DNA from: Acephala macrosclerotiorum | Lineage: Eukaryota > Ascomycota > Leotiomycetes > Helotiales > Mollisiaceae | Reading direction: 5' to 3' | NCBI GenBank assembly: GCA_014904845.1 | Contig: MU119303.1 | Coordinates: 62,001-126,000 of the forward strand | Length of the DNA stretch: 64,000 nt | Part shown: positions 11,855 to 24,036 of the stretch, piece after piece | How positions within the stretch are numbered: the first letter of the stretch is position 1 | How the letters are laid out: each line of letters opens with the position of its first letter | Translations under genes and position numbers: made by a program | Notes under the pieces: generated by a model | The model's database searches: none | What the model was told of the DNA's origin: nothing | Seen by the model: the letters and a program-made list of their open reading frames with translations, nothing else

Positions 11855-13686
11855 GGTTGCGAAAGTGGATTTGTGGTCGAACTAGTGACGAGAGCGCGTT
11901 GAAGGTGTCGCGAGGAGAATATATCGCTAGCTGCGTTTGTCGATTCACCCTGAAGAGGTCTCTGTTGAACGAGTGAAAGATGGAGAGCCTGGTCGAGTGC
12001 GCGAAAACGATGCGGACCTGATCCTCGCCAGGGCCTGACGGAATTCAGCCTCATTGTCGATCGCTTAGGGATGCCATTTTTCAATCTAACCAGAACAGGG
12101 ATCGCGTGGACCTCGACCTTAAAACTTCAAATTTCGAGAGGCTTTTCCGATTTTTCTTCCACATGGCTAATGATGACTTGATACACAGTATCACATATAA
12201 TAGGAAGAGAATGAATGCTCCGTTCAGGAGCATGATCTCAATAGACCCATTCTGAAGCCTCATCCTTCTAGGAAACATTCTGAAGCCTCTTTTTGAACTC
12301 AAATCTTCTACTCCCCCACTTCGTTTCCCTCTTCCGTTTTGTTGCAGAATTATATCTTATATACGACTTGGATGGGTTGTATTGCTATATTAGCGTTGAT
12401 GTCTCTTGCTTTTGGGCATTGTGCTATTTGCTCGCCAACCTCATCTAGATGTTTAGACTCTAGATGCGCAATCCAATTTGCGATTCTTCGTGCCTAGTTA
12501 GTCGTGGGCGTATCATTTATGCAATGTATTGATCAATGGAATTCTGTGCCTACTCATCTAAGTCTAGCTCCTGCATAGCATGGCCAACTCAAGGAAACGG
12601 CAATGGCGGCGAGCCTCTTCAACAACACCACCTTCGCTGGATCCCAGCTTCCTTGCCCTCATCATCACAGCTTGCATACCTAATCACGACCGGGTCCGTT
12701 CGGGCAAGGTGCTCTTCTCCATCGCCGATGCTGGACCCCTTTCGCAACGATCATATACACTAGGACAAGAGAAGAAAGCCGTGTAGCTAGCATCCATCGA
12801 TGCATGAACGCCTTCTGCAAACTGGAAATGTGACGAAGTTTGTTTAAAGCCACGGCGCCGACTTGACAACACCCAATACTAGTTGGGATTTGGGACCTAT
12901 GGAACCACATTCCCTACGTATCCTCTCATGAAAGAATGTCCAAATCGAAGCCGGACATCCAAAATTGATCCGTCACCAAAGCATTGTTAGATCAACTTTC
13001 CGGACATTGAGCATGGAGCTGGGAAACCCATGCCAAGGAGGGAACTGCGAAGCTCGTGCAGCCATGATGGAAGCAGCGCATGGGAACAGAGCTAGCTGAA
13101 CTCCCAGACACACTCTACTTGTTGGTGCTTGGGCCTGACCATTAGTCTTCACATTTATGACAGCCTTCCGCAATCATTTCACTTTGTAACCTCTCGCGTA
13201 AGAGTATCTAACACAAAGTTGAACAACGAGAATCGACTGTGCACCAAGGCATTACCAGGCCCAAATTCAGACATTAAGCCTCAGAAGATCACGACGGCAA
13301 CTTACGGAGCTCCCGCATTTGATTACTATGCTTCTTGCGTATCTCGTGCATTTCATTTCCTAAACGGTACCCTTTCGAGACATCGAACCGCACAACTTTT
13401 CAATTATCTGAACTACACTCTGCTGATGGGGGTCGGTTTGCCGTTGGCATGTTCCGATGCTTAGCCAGGAAGGGGAGCTAGTCTCTCTCGCCTCTTAAGG
13501 TCGTATGTATTTAAATAAGCAAATGTTCCGTCACCGAAGCACAACATGCGGCTACCAGGCTTGGTAGCTCAGGTCAAATTGTGCTTCACCGTGGGAAGAG
13601 AGTAGAACGCCTGGCCCGAGCTCAAAAGCGAGAGCACACGCCAATTTCGAAAATCCAGTCTACATAGTAGAAGTGGTAGAGATTAG

Positions 13687-13721
13687 ACCCCGATCAGTTG
13701 AAAATGAAAACTGATCGGGGT
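13687..13721. repeat. Perfect 13-bp inverted repeat with 9-nt loop
   Basis: ACCCCGATCAGTT at 13687-13699 and its exact reverse complement at 13709-13721, separated by GAAAATGAA. It could form a stem-loop in RNA, or be a palindromic protein site or a relic of a mobile element end. No gene adjoins it. Confidence 0.7.
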
Positions 13722-13875
13722 TGAACTCTTGCAATTTTTTCTATTATTCTGCCTTTTTACTCCGCCTTGGTGTGGCGTTGTTAGGGATGGCTTCAAATTT
13801 TTTACCGTGCGCGCTTGCTTCGGAGGAGATCAGGAGCGCCGATTTCCGAGACGTCATCTTGAGCTTCAAGCTGCC

Positions 13876-13893
13876 AAAAAAAAAAAAAAAAAA
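13876..13893. repeat. Poly(A) tract, 18 bases
   Basis: Uninterrupted A run in the intergenic spacer. It could be a simple microsatellite or the tail of an old retro-insertion; no target duplication was found. Confidence 0.6.
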
Positions 13894-14573
13894 GGTAGTA
13901 GCCAGCAGGCCATTAATAAGATTCCTTGGGGCAGCGCCCTGCCCTTTGCTGTGCTGCTGGAGTACGTTTTCACCACGAGGGGGTTTCTTCTCGGTTTCAA
14001 TATTTTCCACACCTGGACGCTTCCGGTGTGCAGCCCAGAGCTTGACATCTGCAAGTGTAGGTGTAGTGTGCGTGCTCCTTCATGACTGTATCCTCAAAAC
14101 CTAATCTCCGGTAGTCATTGCTTTGTTCATTCTGCGGTCCATTGCACTTGTTTTTTTCAATGTTTCTCACTCGACTGATTGCCAAAGGACGAATCCACAA
14201 CCAGTTTGCCTGAAGGTTCCTCCCTGTCTTCCGTGTTGTGCTTTGGATCGGAGTCCTCCTCCATCTTCGCGTCTACCTGCTTCACACGTGCGCTTGCAAT
14301 ATATACAGAAGGATGAGAGATGATGGTGAACACGGGCAGAGCATCACGTGAAAGCGTGGAATCTGCCACGTTGATTAAAAAGTCACAAACGACCCCGAGA
14401 AATGGCTGTCATGAATCAGGACGTTCTAATGAAGGTATGTCCCCATGATCAAATTTGATTCGCATCATTTTGAAGTGGAATCCGGTAGAAGAGCTGGACA
14501 GAATCAAGGGCAGAAGTGATGAATGAAGTTCAAGAATTTGGTAGATGTTTTGGTCATCTCTAGGGTTTTGGAT

Positions 14574-14580
14574 TATAAAT
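14574..14580 (+). promoter_or_regulatory. TATA box for the gene at 14750
   Basis: TATAAAT about 170 bases before the ATG, followed by a CA-rich leader (repeated CAACA words) typical of strong fungal promoters. Confidence 0.45.
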
Positions 14581-14749
14581 ATCTGCGAAAGTTCGGAGAC
14601 TTCCACTTTCTTTCTATCCATCAACCAACATTATATCTAAGGAAATACGCTCAACATACGACGAAATACTTCATCGATTATCAACACCAACCCCAACGTC
14701 AACATTCATAAAACCAACAACACCAACCAAACACTACTTCATCAACATC

Positions 14750-14956
14750 ATGTGCGACTGGGAAGAATTCCAATTTGCCTGCGGACACAACTCAAGTAAG
14801 CTCCTCTCTCGCTGCAACTTTGCAAGGAACGATCCCTATAATCAGTGCTTCGGTGTCAAGGTAATCAGGAATACCTGGGTTCAAGGGGTCGCTTGTAAAG
14901 CATGTGTAGCTGCCATGCTCCGCCAGCAGCAACAGAATCAGGGCCGCCGTCGTTAG
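14750..14956 (+). CDS. Small cysteine-rich cytosolic protein (68 aa), copy 1
   Basis: Intronless ORF of 68 residues with a good ATG context (ATCATGTGC) and a TATA box upstream. It begins MCDWEEFQFACGH and has a regular pattern: CG near residue 11, LLSRC, DPYNQCF, then CKAC. The six cysteines plus a His suggest a small zinc-binding fold, not a secreted disulfide protein, because there is no signal peptide. The tail is Gln/Arg-rich. It is clearly related to the protein at 15487, so the two are tandem duplicates. Function unknown. The shared cysteine pattern and TATA box at both copies argue that it is a real gene despite its size. Confidence 0.72.
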   Translation: MCDWEEFQFACGHNSSKLLSRCNFARNDPYNQCFGVKVIRNTWVQGVACKACVAAMLRQQQQNQGRRR

Positions 14957-15486
14957 GAAAGGAAACTTTGGAGAGGATGGGCGGGAGAATGACAAGGCAG
15001 CTTGTGGAATGATGGGATGAGAAGAGCAGAGGTGATCCGACTAGGTTTGCCTCGAGGATATAAAGTAAGAAGCGAGACTTTTATATAGCGTAGCGAGCCT
15101 GATCTTACATATAAATCGATGTTCTTCAGACCAAGGTTCGATCATGATCTATCCGTGCTCCAATGTTCGCGATGGCCTTGGTTATATATGGGGGCTCTGA
15201 GCTCAGTATCAAGAAACCCTACACTCAGAATCACAACCGACTCGCCCATCTGAAGCATGGGCTAGGCCCACGAGTCCGTACAACGAATCGTAAGAGGACA
15301 ATGCCGAACCTTGTGAATAACACCGAATGGCCGTCTGAATCATCTTGGAAGATATAAAAGAAGATTCTTCCTCCAGTTTTGAATTTCCTTCCGTGTCCAT
15401 AAACATACTCAGCATACTCGACGCCAACAGCACCTCACCAATATTACCATCACCAAGCCTACCACTACTACCTTACTTTAAACATT
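14957..15486. other. Intergenic between the small cysteine-rich duplicates
   Basis: No gene; carries the terminator side of copy 1 and the promoter of copy 2 including its TATA box at 15353. Confidence 0.5.
15353..15359 (+). promoter_or_regulatory. TATA box for the gene at 15487
   Basis: TATAAAA about 130 bases before the ATG, followed by a CA/AC-rich leader like that of copy 1. Confidence 0.5.
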
Positions 15487-15747
15487 ATGTGCGATTTCGA
15501 AGAATTTCAATACGCGTGTGGCTCAGGATGTACAATTAAGAGATTACTTTCGCGTTGCGAATTTTCAAGAACGGATCCTAAGAATCAATGTTTTAGCGTT
15601 CCTGTGACCCGAGAACTGCATATACAAGAAGTCGTATGTGAGGTTTGCACAGCGAAAATGGGAGTCGAATGGGCAGCAAGAGAAAATGCCAGCTTTGCCG
15701 CCAAGAAGGCTCAGATGATGCAAGAAAAGCAGCAAAGTCAACAGTAA
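15487..15747 (+). CDS. Small cysteine-rich cytosolic protein (86 aa), copy 2
   Basis: Intronless ORF of 86 residues starting MCDFEEFQYACGSGC. It follows copy 1 through LLSRC, DPKNQCFSV and the final pair, here CEVC, so all six pattern cysteines are kept plus one extra. The C-terminal 30 residues are new: an Ala/Lys/Gln-rich helix (ENASFAAKKAQMMQEK). No signal peptide. Divergence from copy 1 is large while the cysteines are fixed, which suggests purifying selection on a metal-binding or compact fold. Function unknown. Confidence 0.72.
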   Translation: MCDFEEFQYACGSGCTIKRLLSRCEFSRTDPKNQCFSVPVTRELHIQEVVCEVCTAKMGVEWAARENASFAAKKAQMMQEKQQSQQ

Positions 15748-16541
15748 GGGAAGCAGGATGGTAGAGGGAGATAGCGCTTGGCGAAATCCGAGCAGGTGAT
15801 GAAGGTTAAGCGGAAACTTAGAGACAATCCTTTTTTCCCATTGGGTTTACTGGTGTCTCGAGGATAGAATCTGCATGCGAGATTATTGCAATGAATACTT
15901 CTTAACCCTTGATTCTTGAGCCTTGTATGAGCATTATGCCCCTCTGTTGCACAAAACATTCAATATAGAGGACACCGATCTTAACAGTAGATCTGAGACT
16001 TCACTGATCATCTAGCATTGTTCTTAAAGCATGAATGAGGACGCTGCAGCTCCAGATTACAATTATGACCTCTCAACATCTAGAAATAAAATTGCAAAGC
16101 GAGTGGAAAAGCATGTGGAGGTCGAACGGTGTTAAAACCCCTCACGTCGGCCACCCCACGTGATACCCCTCCATCAACCTCCAGACCTTCCTCTCGCATA
16201 ACCTTCCCATTTTCACATTCATTGTTCTTGCTATCATGACCAGAACGTTCTCAAGCATTCAGAAATAGAGTTGGCTAGTGCCCGTTTCTCCCGCCGCAGT
16301 TCCCAGTCCGGTCCAGAAACCAAGACATGGATGGGATCGCCTGATCCCAAACCTTGATTCGCCACCCTCCTTCTCTTCCTCCTAACCACGCATATCCATT
16401 CTTAAGCCATCTCCAAGCGCACTTTTCCTTTCCTCGTTTTAGGTTATACCTTTCTACTCCTCCGTACTTTTGGTTATCTACCTTGCTTTGCTCGTCATCG
16501 CACAGCTTCCAGGAACAGAAAGCGAGAAACAGGAGTGCAAG
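15748..16541. other. Intergenic, no gene seen
   Basis: 3' region of copy 2 and promoter of the charged protein at 16542; the latter part is C/T-rich. Confidence 0.5.
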
Positions 16542-17117
16542 ATGTCACCAACAAAACCCCCCACCCAAATAGAAGTCTGGCGCACCGAGGTCCAGCGCTC
16601 CCTCCCTCACCCACCACCACTATCCTACACACCCACCGAATCCATCTACCACGCACCACCAATCACGCCCCCTTCTTTCTGGAAGAAAGTCCTTCGTCGT
16701 CCTTCTAGTAATTTCGATCCTGCTGAAAATCCATCTGTTGTCTTACCTACTTCGCCTACCAAGTCAAGGTCTAGGAGGAGTACTATTGTAGGGAAGTTAA
16801 AGGGCAAGAAGGAGAGAGAGGAGAGGGAGGGTGGAGAGGAAGGGACGAGAACAGAGATGTATGACCGAACACCAAGTCCTGCCCATCAGCGCAAAGGCAG
16901 TTTACAGATCCCTGAAGATGAGCATGATCATGAGGATAGAGCGAGTAGTATGGAAGTTGGAGATGAGGACGAGGAAGATGATATCGATGCTGGATTAAGG
17001 GAGAGGAGGGAGAGGTTAGAGAGAGCTGCGAGGTTGTTAGAGCGTGGCAAAGCGAAGCGGAAAGAGGACGAGATGAGAAAGAATGGTGAAGAGATGAGTA
17101 TGAGAGATTGTGGATGA
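16542..17117 (+). CDS. Charged, low-complexity coiled-coil protein, unknown function
   Basis: Single-exon ORF of 191 residues starting at the ATG in AAGATGTCACC; the same frame is open upstream but without better context. The N-terminal half is Pro-rich (LPHPPPLSYTPTESIYHAPP) with SFWKKVLRRPSSNF. The middle is Lys/Glu/Gly-rich and then acidic (GDEDEEDDIDAG). The C-terminal 45 residues form a likely coiled coil of Arg/Glu heptads (LRERRERLERAARLL). It has no domain that I recognise. Codon periodicity and length favour a real gene, but low complexity makes this less sure. Confidence 0.55.
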   Translation: MSPTKPPTQIEVWRTEVQRSLPHPPPLSYTPTESIYHAPPITPPSFWKKVLRRPSSNFDPAENPSVVLPTSPTKSRSRRSTIVGKLKGKKEREEREGGEEGTRTEMYDRTPSPAHQRKGSLQIPEDEHDHEDRASSMEVGDEDEEDDIDAGLRERRERLERAARLLERGKAKRKEDEMRKNGEEMSMRDCG

Positions 17118-17959
17118 AGAGTCAGAGGAAATAAGGTAGGATTCAGGATTTTTATCACAAGGAGAGAGATATTTTGGGTAGTGAGAGTATCTCAGTTTGA
17201 GCCGGAGATTCAGAGCAGGGCGAAGGGCGTAAGAGGAAGGGCACGAGAAGTGCTGGATAGAGAAGTAATATCACACAAAGGAAGAAACATTGCGTCTTTG
17301 GCCTCAGGCTGGGATCGAGAGGCATGGACGTCCCTGTTTAGTAGAGAAAGTCTCACGTGCGAACCATCACCATGTCACTTCACAAGCATATCAAGACAGG
17401 TAATGTAGAGAATTCATCCTAGCAAGCTACCTGGAAGTAACGAGCAAGGGAGAGGCTATTCGCTATGACGACAACGCAAGTGGGATGTAAGGAATCCGAG
17501 GGATATCTATTCGGAAAGGCACACACCACCAGAGCGAACAACGAAGAGCAACGTAGCTAGAGAGCGCTGTAAAAGTCGTACCCATTGCCAACAGAAATCT
17601 CCCGAGAAGAAGCACGTGCCGTCGAAGCTCTTGTGAAGAAATGCATTCCAATATCAAAGACGTCAGCTTCAGAAGCTTCTCGGGAAAAGACTCCATCCAC
17701 AAAGCACGCCAATGACGTGAAAGACCGCGCAGGCAAGGAAAACATCGAAACCAGAAACGAAAACATGATCGTAAAGTCCGCAGGATGGTGTATTCGCAAA
17801 TCGCAATTCGCAAAGGTGCACCCAAGTCTGCTTTTCATATCAACTCCCATCCCCTACCCATGCTGCAATCAATCCACCAGCAAGCCAGGTATACCAGCCA
17901 CTCCAGCAAGATCAAGAAGCATATGAAAACGAGACGAGGAGATTCGAGAGAGGAGAGAT
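17118..17959. other. Intergenic between convergent genes
   Basis: No supported gene; the open frames overlapping here on both strands look like chance. The right part is the 3' UTR region of the 14-3-3 gene. Confidence 0.45.
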
Positions 17960-19210
17960 CTAAGATTCGGTGGCGGGCGCAGCAGCTTCCTTTGGCTCCT
18001 CAGCCTTCTCGGGCTCAGCAGCCTTCTCGGCCTCCTTGGGTGCCTCAGCTGGTGGTGCCTCACCCTCGGCAGAATCCGAAGAGGTCCAGAGGGTGAGGTT
18101 GTCGCGGAGGAGTTGCATGATGAGAGTGCTGTCACGGTATGACTCCTCGGAGAGAGAATCGAGCTCAGCGATAGCATCATCGAAGGCTTGCTTGGCAAGG
18201 TGACAAGCACGATCGGGGGAGTTGAGGATCTCGTAGTAGAAGACGGAGAAGTTAAGGGCCAAGCCGAGACGGATGGGGTGGGTTGGGGTAAGCTCGGTCT
18301 GAGCGACATCGGTAGCGTTCTGGAAAAAAACAATTATTAGCAATGTTTGTGTAGCCTTTGTGATTACTGAATACCTTGTAAGCCTCGTGAGCAGCAGTGG
18401 CAGCAACCTTACGCTTCTCGCCAGATGCGAACTCAGCCAGGTAGCGGTGGTAATCACCCTTCCTGTGATTGTTGTCAGTAACGGCGCCTCGCGTGACACC
18501 AGCATGACCGTGACGATAAGACGTACATCTTATGGTAGAAGACCTTGGACTCGCCCGACTCAGCTTTGGGGATCAAGGACTCGTCTAAGACATCGAGGAC
18601 ATCCTGGCAGACCTTCTCGAGTTCGGTCTCGATCTTTTGGCGGTAGTCTCGGATGGTGGAAACGTGCTTATCGGTGCTTCCATCAAATCAGTGACGAGTC
18701 TTACAAGCTTTTGAGGTTTTGATATACCCTTTGGACTCTTCCTTCTGCTCAATCGAGGAGATTATGCGCCAGCTAGCACGACGAGTACCAACCACGTTCT
18801 TGTAGGCAACGGACAGAAGGTTTCGCTCGTCAACAGTCAACTCTCCGCCCAACTATGTCACACGTTGTCAGTCGCGATGATTCTCGGTGGCAGACCTCCA
18901 ACACCTTCCATCCTTCTAGGGAATCAAAAGGAACAGAAGCGCGGGCGCGTACCTTGGCTACCTCCTTCATGTATGTGACCATCTCATCGTATCTCTCGGC
19001 TTGCTCACAGAGCCTCGCAAGGAAAGTCTTGGATTCGCGCTACAGAAACCGCATTGTTAGCAAATCAGTCAATATGGATGGTAGAGAGGCGCAATCATGA
19101 TGAAAACGCGGTTAGGTCCGTGGTAGGGTGAGGTAGTCAATGGAGGGGAACCAGATTAGGTCCGCCAAAGTGACGTGGAGGGGTGCCGCGCAACTTACTT
19201 CGGTAGTCAT
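17960..19210 (-). CDS. 14-3-3 protein
   Basis: Six exons on the minus strand: 19210-19199, 19039-18953, 18852-18728, 18676-18527, 18462-18375 and 18319-17960; 273 residues. The first coding exon holds only MTTE. Family signatures are unmistakable: [37 protein letters not shown] (phosphopeptide-binding Lys and Arg), and [20 protein letters not shown]. 14-3-3 proteins are dimeric phosphoserine/threonine-binding adaptors in the cytosol and nucleus, acting in signalling, the cell cycle and stress responses. The C-terminal 37 residues are an Ala/Glu/Pro/Lys repeat tail ([18 protein letters not shown]), longer than in animal isoforms but usual for fungi. Six small exons with in-frame junctions. Confidence 0.97.
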
Positions 19211-20922
19211 TCTTACTGCTTGTCAAGATGTATTGTAGAAGCAGATAGTGGTAGATGGGAAGTGATCAGAGTACGATGGAGTTGAGGTTGAGAAAAGTTG
19301 CAATGCTCTTGTCGTGCTTTGTCGAGAGACTACTCGTTTCCTTTGGGTACGATTTGATGGAGTGTGATTTAGCGCGGATTCGCTTATTGCCAAGCCAACT
19401 TAACTTTTGGAAGGCTCGACCAACTCTTTCCCATTCACCTCCTCCGGATCAGATCCGTCGATGCAATGAGCAAAAGCGAACGGCTGTATCTCTTCACTTT
19501 TACTTCCGTATTCGTCAGGTACGTTATTTCCTGCTGTTTGCTGCCTCTACGGACATCATTGGAACCTCATCACGTGTCATTTCCCGCATGACAACACATC
19601 ACATCGAAGAGATCGTCCCTACTCTAATTTCCTGAGGCTCGAATCAAGGCGCATAATCATATGTTCCCTTGCGAACGCAGCATAACAACAATCTCGGATC
19701 CCATTCAAGAATGATTCACGTCATTTGACTGCAGCCTCTCATGCCTTGTTTATCCTGCTGTCCCCTCCGATGATCGTTGACTCCTCATAGAAGAGCTGAG
19801 TGGTTGCTGGGTGCCAAAGCAAACAGCCGCTATCACTCTATATTGTCAGATTCTGCCTTGTGGTTGGCAAGGATTCAGTTGTGCAGTCAAAAGTGCCAAC
19901 CAATCATGTCACATGCAAAGCCCAACAAATTGGCTTCAGAGGGCTCTTTTCTGGTGTCACAAGGCATCAGTCAGTGAGGCCATCCAGATCCATCAGACTT
20001 TCGGACTCGGCATTGATTCTCCTTGGTCTGAAGTACCGCAAATTATGTAAGCTTTCAGCATGTATGATTCAAGCCAAAGTGGCTGCTTGACCGGGTCCTC
20101 TGATACTCTGGCTGTACCAGCGTCTCGAACAGTGGACGAGGTCAGGCCATTGCAAAGTGGTTGATAGGTCCGAATATCTGGACGGCCCTTGACGTCCAGA
20201 AGAAGGAATTCCAGAAACCGGTCGCTGTCGACGTATCGTGACATCAATCCGCGGGTGAGAGCGACATCGAAGTCAAACCTCCGAATTCGGTTTGATAGAG
20301 GGGTAAATGAGAGACAATGAAGCCGCAATGTCTAGGAGAAGCGGAGAATAAAACTATAATCTTATCTGGCTGATATGAACTCAAACGGTTGGCTGCTGAG
20401 TCTGGGATAGACGGGCCTGGCATGAAGGCGCTGCAAAAGATAAGGGTCTTACCATACTTTTGACAACATCTATGCGGCTCAGACAAACCCTGATATCGAC
20501 AATTGAAAACATCGTGAACTAGCATCATCAGAATGTCCCAGTCTCAGGCAGGGCTTGCATCCAAACCTTGACTCCACGTTTTCTCGTGACATCCCACCTT
20601 CCAAAAACGCCAATCGGGAAGGTTGCTGGAGCCCGTTTCCGGGAGAAGCTCGGGAGCCAATCCGAGCTAGAACAGCCTTGAATAGAGGACACTTGTAGAT
20701 TTTGGATGGCAAACTTACCAAGCAGCTTTCCAACATCGAGTCGAGAGATCTTTTCTGATCGCCTGGATATTCCTCTTTCTCTTATTCGCACGTTGTCCAT
20801 AATTCTTGCATTCGCTCATTGGCAAGAATTTATTCGGCCTACATGCCCTTGCAGAGATAAATAGTTAGCCGTAATCTGGTCCTTACCTCAGTTACTCCCC
20901 ACGTTCAAGAATTCAAGAAATC
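19211..20922. other. Intergenic, divergent promoter region of 14-3-3 and SERCA
   Basis: About 1.7 kb; no gene supported. The open frames here are short, overlap on both strands and show no motif. Confidence 0.5.
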
Positions 20923-23900
20923 ATGGAGAACGCATACGCAAAAGCGACCACAGAGGTCCTAAAGTTCTTCTCGGTATCTGAGACACAGGGACTAACAGAG
21001 TCTCAAGTCCAAGCCTCAAGAGAAAAACATGGCCGCAATGGTAGGCAGAAATTCCTGTTGCGCCGCGCTGTCTACAGCAAGAACTGACAACTTTGTAGCT
21101 ATCGCAGAAGACCCTCCGACCCCCCTGTGGGAACTGATACTCGAACAATTCAAGGATCAGCTCGTCATTATCCTATTAGGATCAGCAGCAATTTCATTCG
21201 TCCTGGCACTTTTCGAGGAAGATGGGGGCTGGACGGCATTTGTCGACCCTGCCGTTATACTCACAATTCTGATACTGAATGCGATTGTTGGAGTCTCCCA
21301 AGAAAGTAGCGCAGAGAAAGCAATCGCTGCTCTGCAGGAATACTCGGCGAACGAGGCGAAGGTCATTCGAAATGGAAAAATTACGAGAATACGAGCGGAG
21401 GAATTGGTGCCTGGAGACATAATTTCAGTTGCTGTAGGAGACAGGATACCAGCAGATTGTAGAGTTCTTGCTATTCAAAGCAACAGCTTCGCTGTGGACC
21501 AGGCTATCCTCACTGGAGAAAGTGAGAGTGTTGGGAAGGATACCGCGGCAGTCCCAGATTTGAAAGCTGTTAAGCAGGACCAGATCAATACTCTTTTCTC
21601 CGGAACGACGGTGGTTACTGGACATGCTACGGCAATTGTTGTCTTAACTGGATCGAACACCGCGATTGGAGACATTCATGAGAGCATTACTGCACAAATC
21701 TCGGAGCCTACACCTTTGAAGCAGAAGCTCAATGACTTCGGTGATACCTTGGCCAAGGTCATCTCCGTTATCTGCATTGTCGTCTGGCTCATCAACATTC
21801 CTCACTTCGCTGACCCTACCCACGGAAGCTGGGCTAAAGGAGCTATTTACTACCTCAAGATTGCGGTTTCACTTGGTGTTGCAGCTATTCCGGAAGGCCT
21901 GGCTGTTGTCATTACGACATGTCTCGCTCTTGGTACCAGAAAGATGGCTGCCAAGAACGCTGTTGTCCGAAGTCTTCCATCTGTCGAGACGCTTGGTAGC
22001 TGCAGTGTCATCTGTTCAGACAAGACGGGTACTTTAACCACTAATCAAATGAGTGTTAACAAGATTGTGTACATCAACGAAGCCGGAAACGACCTTGAAG
22101 AGCTCGACGTTGAGGGTACCACCTTTTCTCCACATGGGAGCATTTCCTCGAACGGCAAAGTGGTTACAGACATCGCTAGAAAGTCAAATACCGTTTTCCA
22201 AATGGCCGAGGTTGCAGCACTTTGTAATGACGCTCAACTTGCATTCGAATCGAAGTCCAGCACATACTCCAACGTTGGTGAACCTACCGAGGGAGCACTC
22301 CGTGTTCTCGTGGAGAAGATTGGTACCCAAGACCCCGCCCACAACCAAACAAAAGCTGGCAGCGCCGCTCAGGACTGTCTCCATCTCGCTAGCTCCTGGT
22401 ACGAGAAGAAGAACCCACGCATCTCAACTTATGAGTTCTCCAGAGACCGAAAAAGCATGTCCGTCCTTGTCGGCGACAAGAGCCAGCAAAGACTTCTCGT
22501 TAAAGGAGCTCCTGAGAGCATCATCGACCGTTGCAGCTCCGCTCTTGTGGGAGCTAACGGCAAGAAGGTTGTTATGTCCAAGAATCTTACCGAGCTATTA
22601 TTAAAGGAAGTCGTGGACTACGGCAACAGAGGACTTCGAGTTATTGCTTTGGCCAGCGCTGATAACGTAGCATCAAACCCACTTTTGAAAACTGCCAAAT
22701 CTACCAAGGAATACCTCCAGCTCGAGCAAAATCTCACCCTCCTCGGTCTCGTTGGCATGCTTGATCCTCCTCGTCCTGAAGTAGCTGGCTCTATCAGAAA
22801 GTGCAAGGAAGCAGGTATCAGAGTCATCGTCATCACTGGTGACAACCGAAACACGGCCGAGACCATCTGTCGTCAAATCGGTGTCTTCACTGAGTATGAA
22901 GATCTCAAGGGCAAGAGCTACACTGGACGAGAATTCGATGCTCTCAACGAGAGCGGGCAACTTGAAGCTGCAAAGAAAGCATCCCTGTTCTCTCGTGTCG
23001 AGCCAAGCCACAAGTCCAAGCTTGTTGACCTTCTCCAATCAGCAGGCGAGGTTGTTGCCATGACTGGTGACGGCGTTAACGATGCCCCAGCTTTGAAGAA
23101 AGCTGATATCGGTGTCGCCATGGGATCTGGAACTGACGTCGCTAAATTGGCAGCAGACATGGTTCTCGCAGATGACAACTTCGCCACCATCGAAGTCGCC
23201 GTAGAAGAAGGTCGCTCAATCTATAACAACACCCAGCAATTCATCCGCTACCTCATCTCCTCCAACATCGGTGAGGTCGTCTCCATCTTCCTCACTGCCG
23301 CCGTCGGCATGCCGGAAGCTCTTATCCCGGTTCAACTCCTCTGGGTCAACCTAGTCACCGACGGTCTCCCTGCCACCGCTCTATCATTCAACCCTCCTGA
23401 TCACGATGTCATGCGCCGCGCCCCAAGAAAGCGTGACGAAGCTCTCATCGGGGGCTGGCTCTTTTTCCGCTACATGGTCATCGGTGTCTACGTCGGTCTC
23501 GCCACCGTCGCTGGATACGCCTGGTGGTTCATGTTCTACAGCGAAGGACCCCAGATCTCCTTCTACCAACTGTCTCACTTCCATCGTTGCTCATCTCAAT
23601 TCTCAGAGATTGGCTGCCAAATGTTCTCGAATGATATGGCGAAGAGCGCTTCGACTGTTTCTTTGAGCATTTTGGTGGTCATTGAAATGTTTAACGCTAT
23701 GAATGCCCTCTCATCCAGCGAATCGTTGCTTACTCTGCCTCTTTGGGAGAATATGGTGCTTGTGTATGCCATTGCTCTTTCGATGGCATTGCACTTTGCT
23801 CTGCTCTACACACCTGTTTTGCAAACGCTATTCTCTATTCTTCCCTTGAATTGGGTCGAGTGGCAAGCTGTGTTGGTCATTAGTGCGCCTGTCATGTAAG

Positions 23901-24036
23901 TACCCCATATCCTCTTCTGACATTTGAGTATGTGCTAATATGCAATAGATTGATTGATGAGGTGCTCAAATTCTTCGAGAGACAGCTTTTCATCGAGAAG
24001 ACGCCGGTGGAGCAACCTAGAGCTAAGAAAGAGTAG
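20923..24036 (+). CDS. SERCA-type calcium-transporting P-type ATPase
   Basis: Three exons: 20923-21040, 21099-23895 and 23949-24036; 1,000 residues, the usual SERCA length. It pumps Ca2+ into the ER lumen at the cost of ATP. Visible: N-terminal cytosolic segment; actuator TGES ([10 protein letters not shown]); M4 [14 protein letters not shown] with the Ca-binding Glu; phosphorylation site CSDKTGTLT (D347); hinge [24 protein letters not shown] shown here in two pieces; M5-M6 with [13 protein letters not shown], where N and D are Ca ligands; and a C-terminal membrane block ending in basic KK residues (AKKE), a possible ER retrieval-like tail. P-type IIA rather than the Golgi PMR1 type, based on M4-M6 and length. 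Confidence 0.96.

Larger units (their letters stand above)
11855..14749. other. Long intergenic spacer
   Basis: About 2.9 kb upstream of PRP39 and of the small cysteine-rich pair. No gene is supported; the frames present lack homologous-looking motifs. It holds an 18-base A tract (13876-13893) and a 13-bp perfect inverted repeat (13687-13721). Confidence 0.5.

Noticed and set aside
17585..17926. 113-codon plus-strand frame next to the 14-3-3 3' end
   Set aside because: Overlaps minus-strand frames and the 14-3-3 3' region, low complexity, no motif.
19255..19635. 126-codon plus-strand frame in the 14-3-3 promoter region
   Set aside because: No motif or supporting splice structure; lies in the divergent promoter region.
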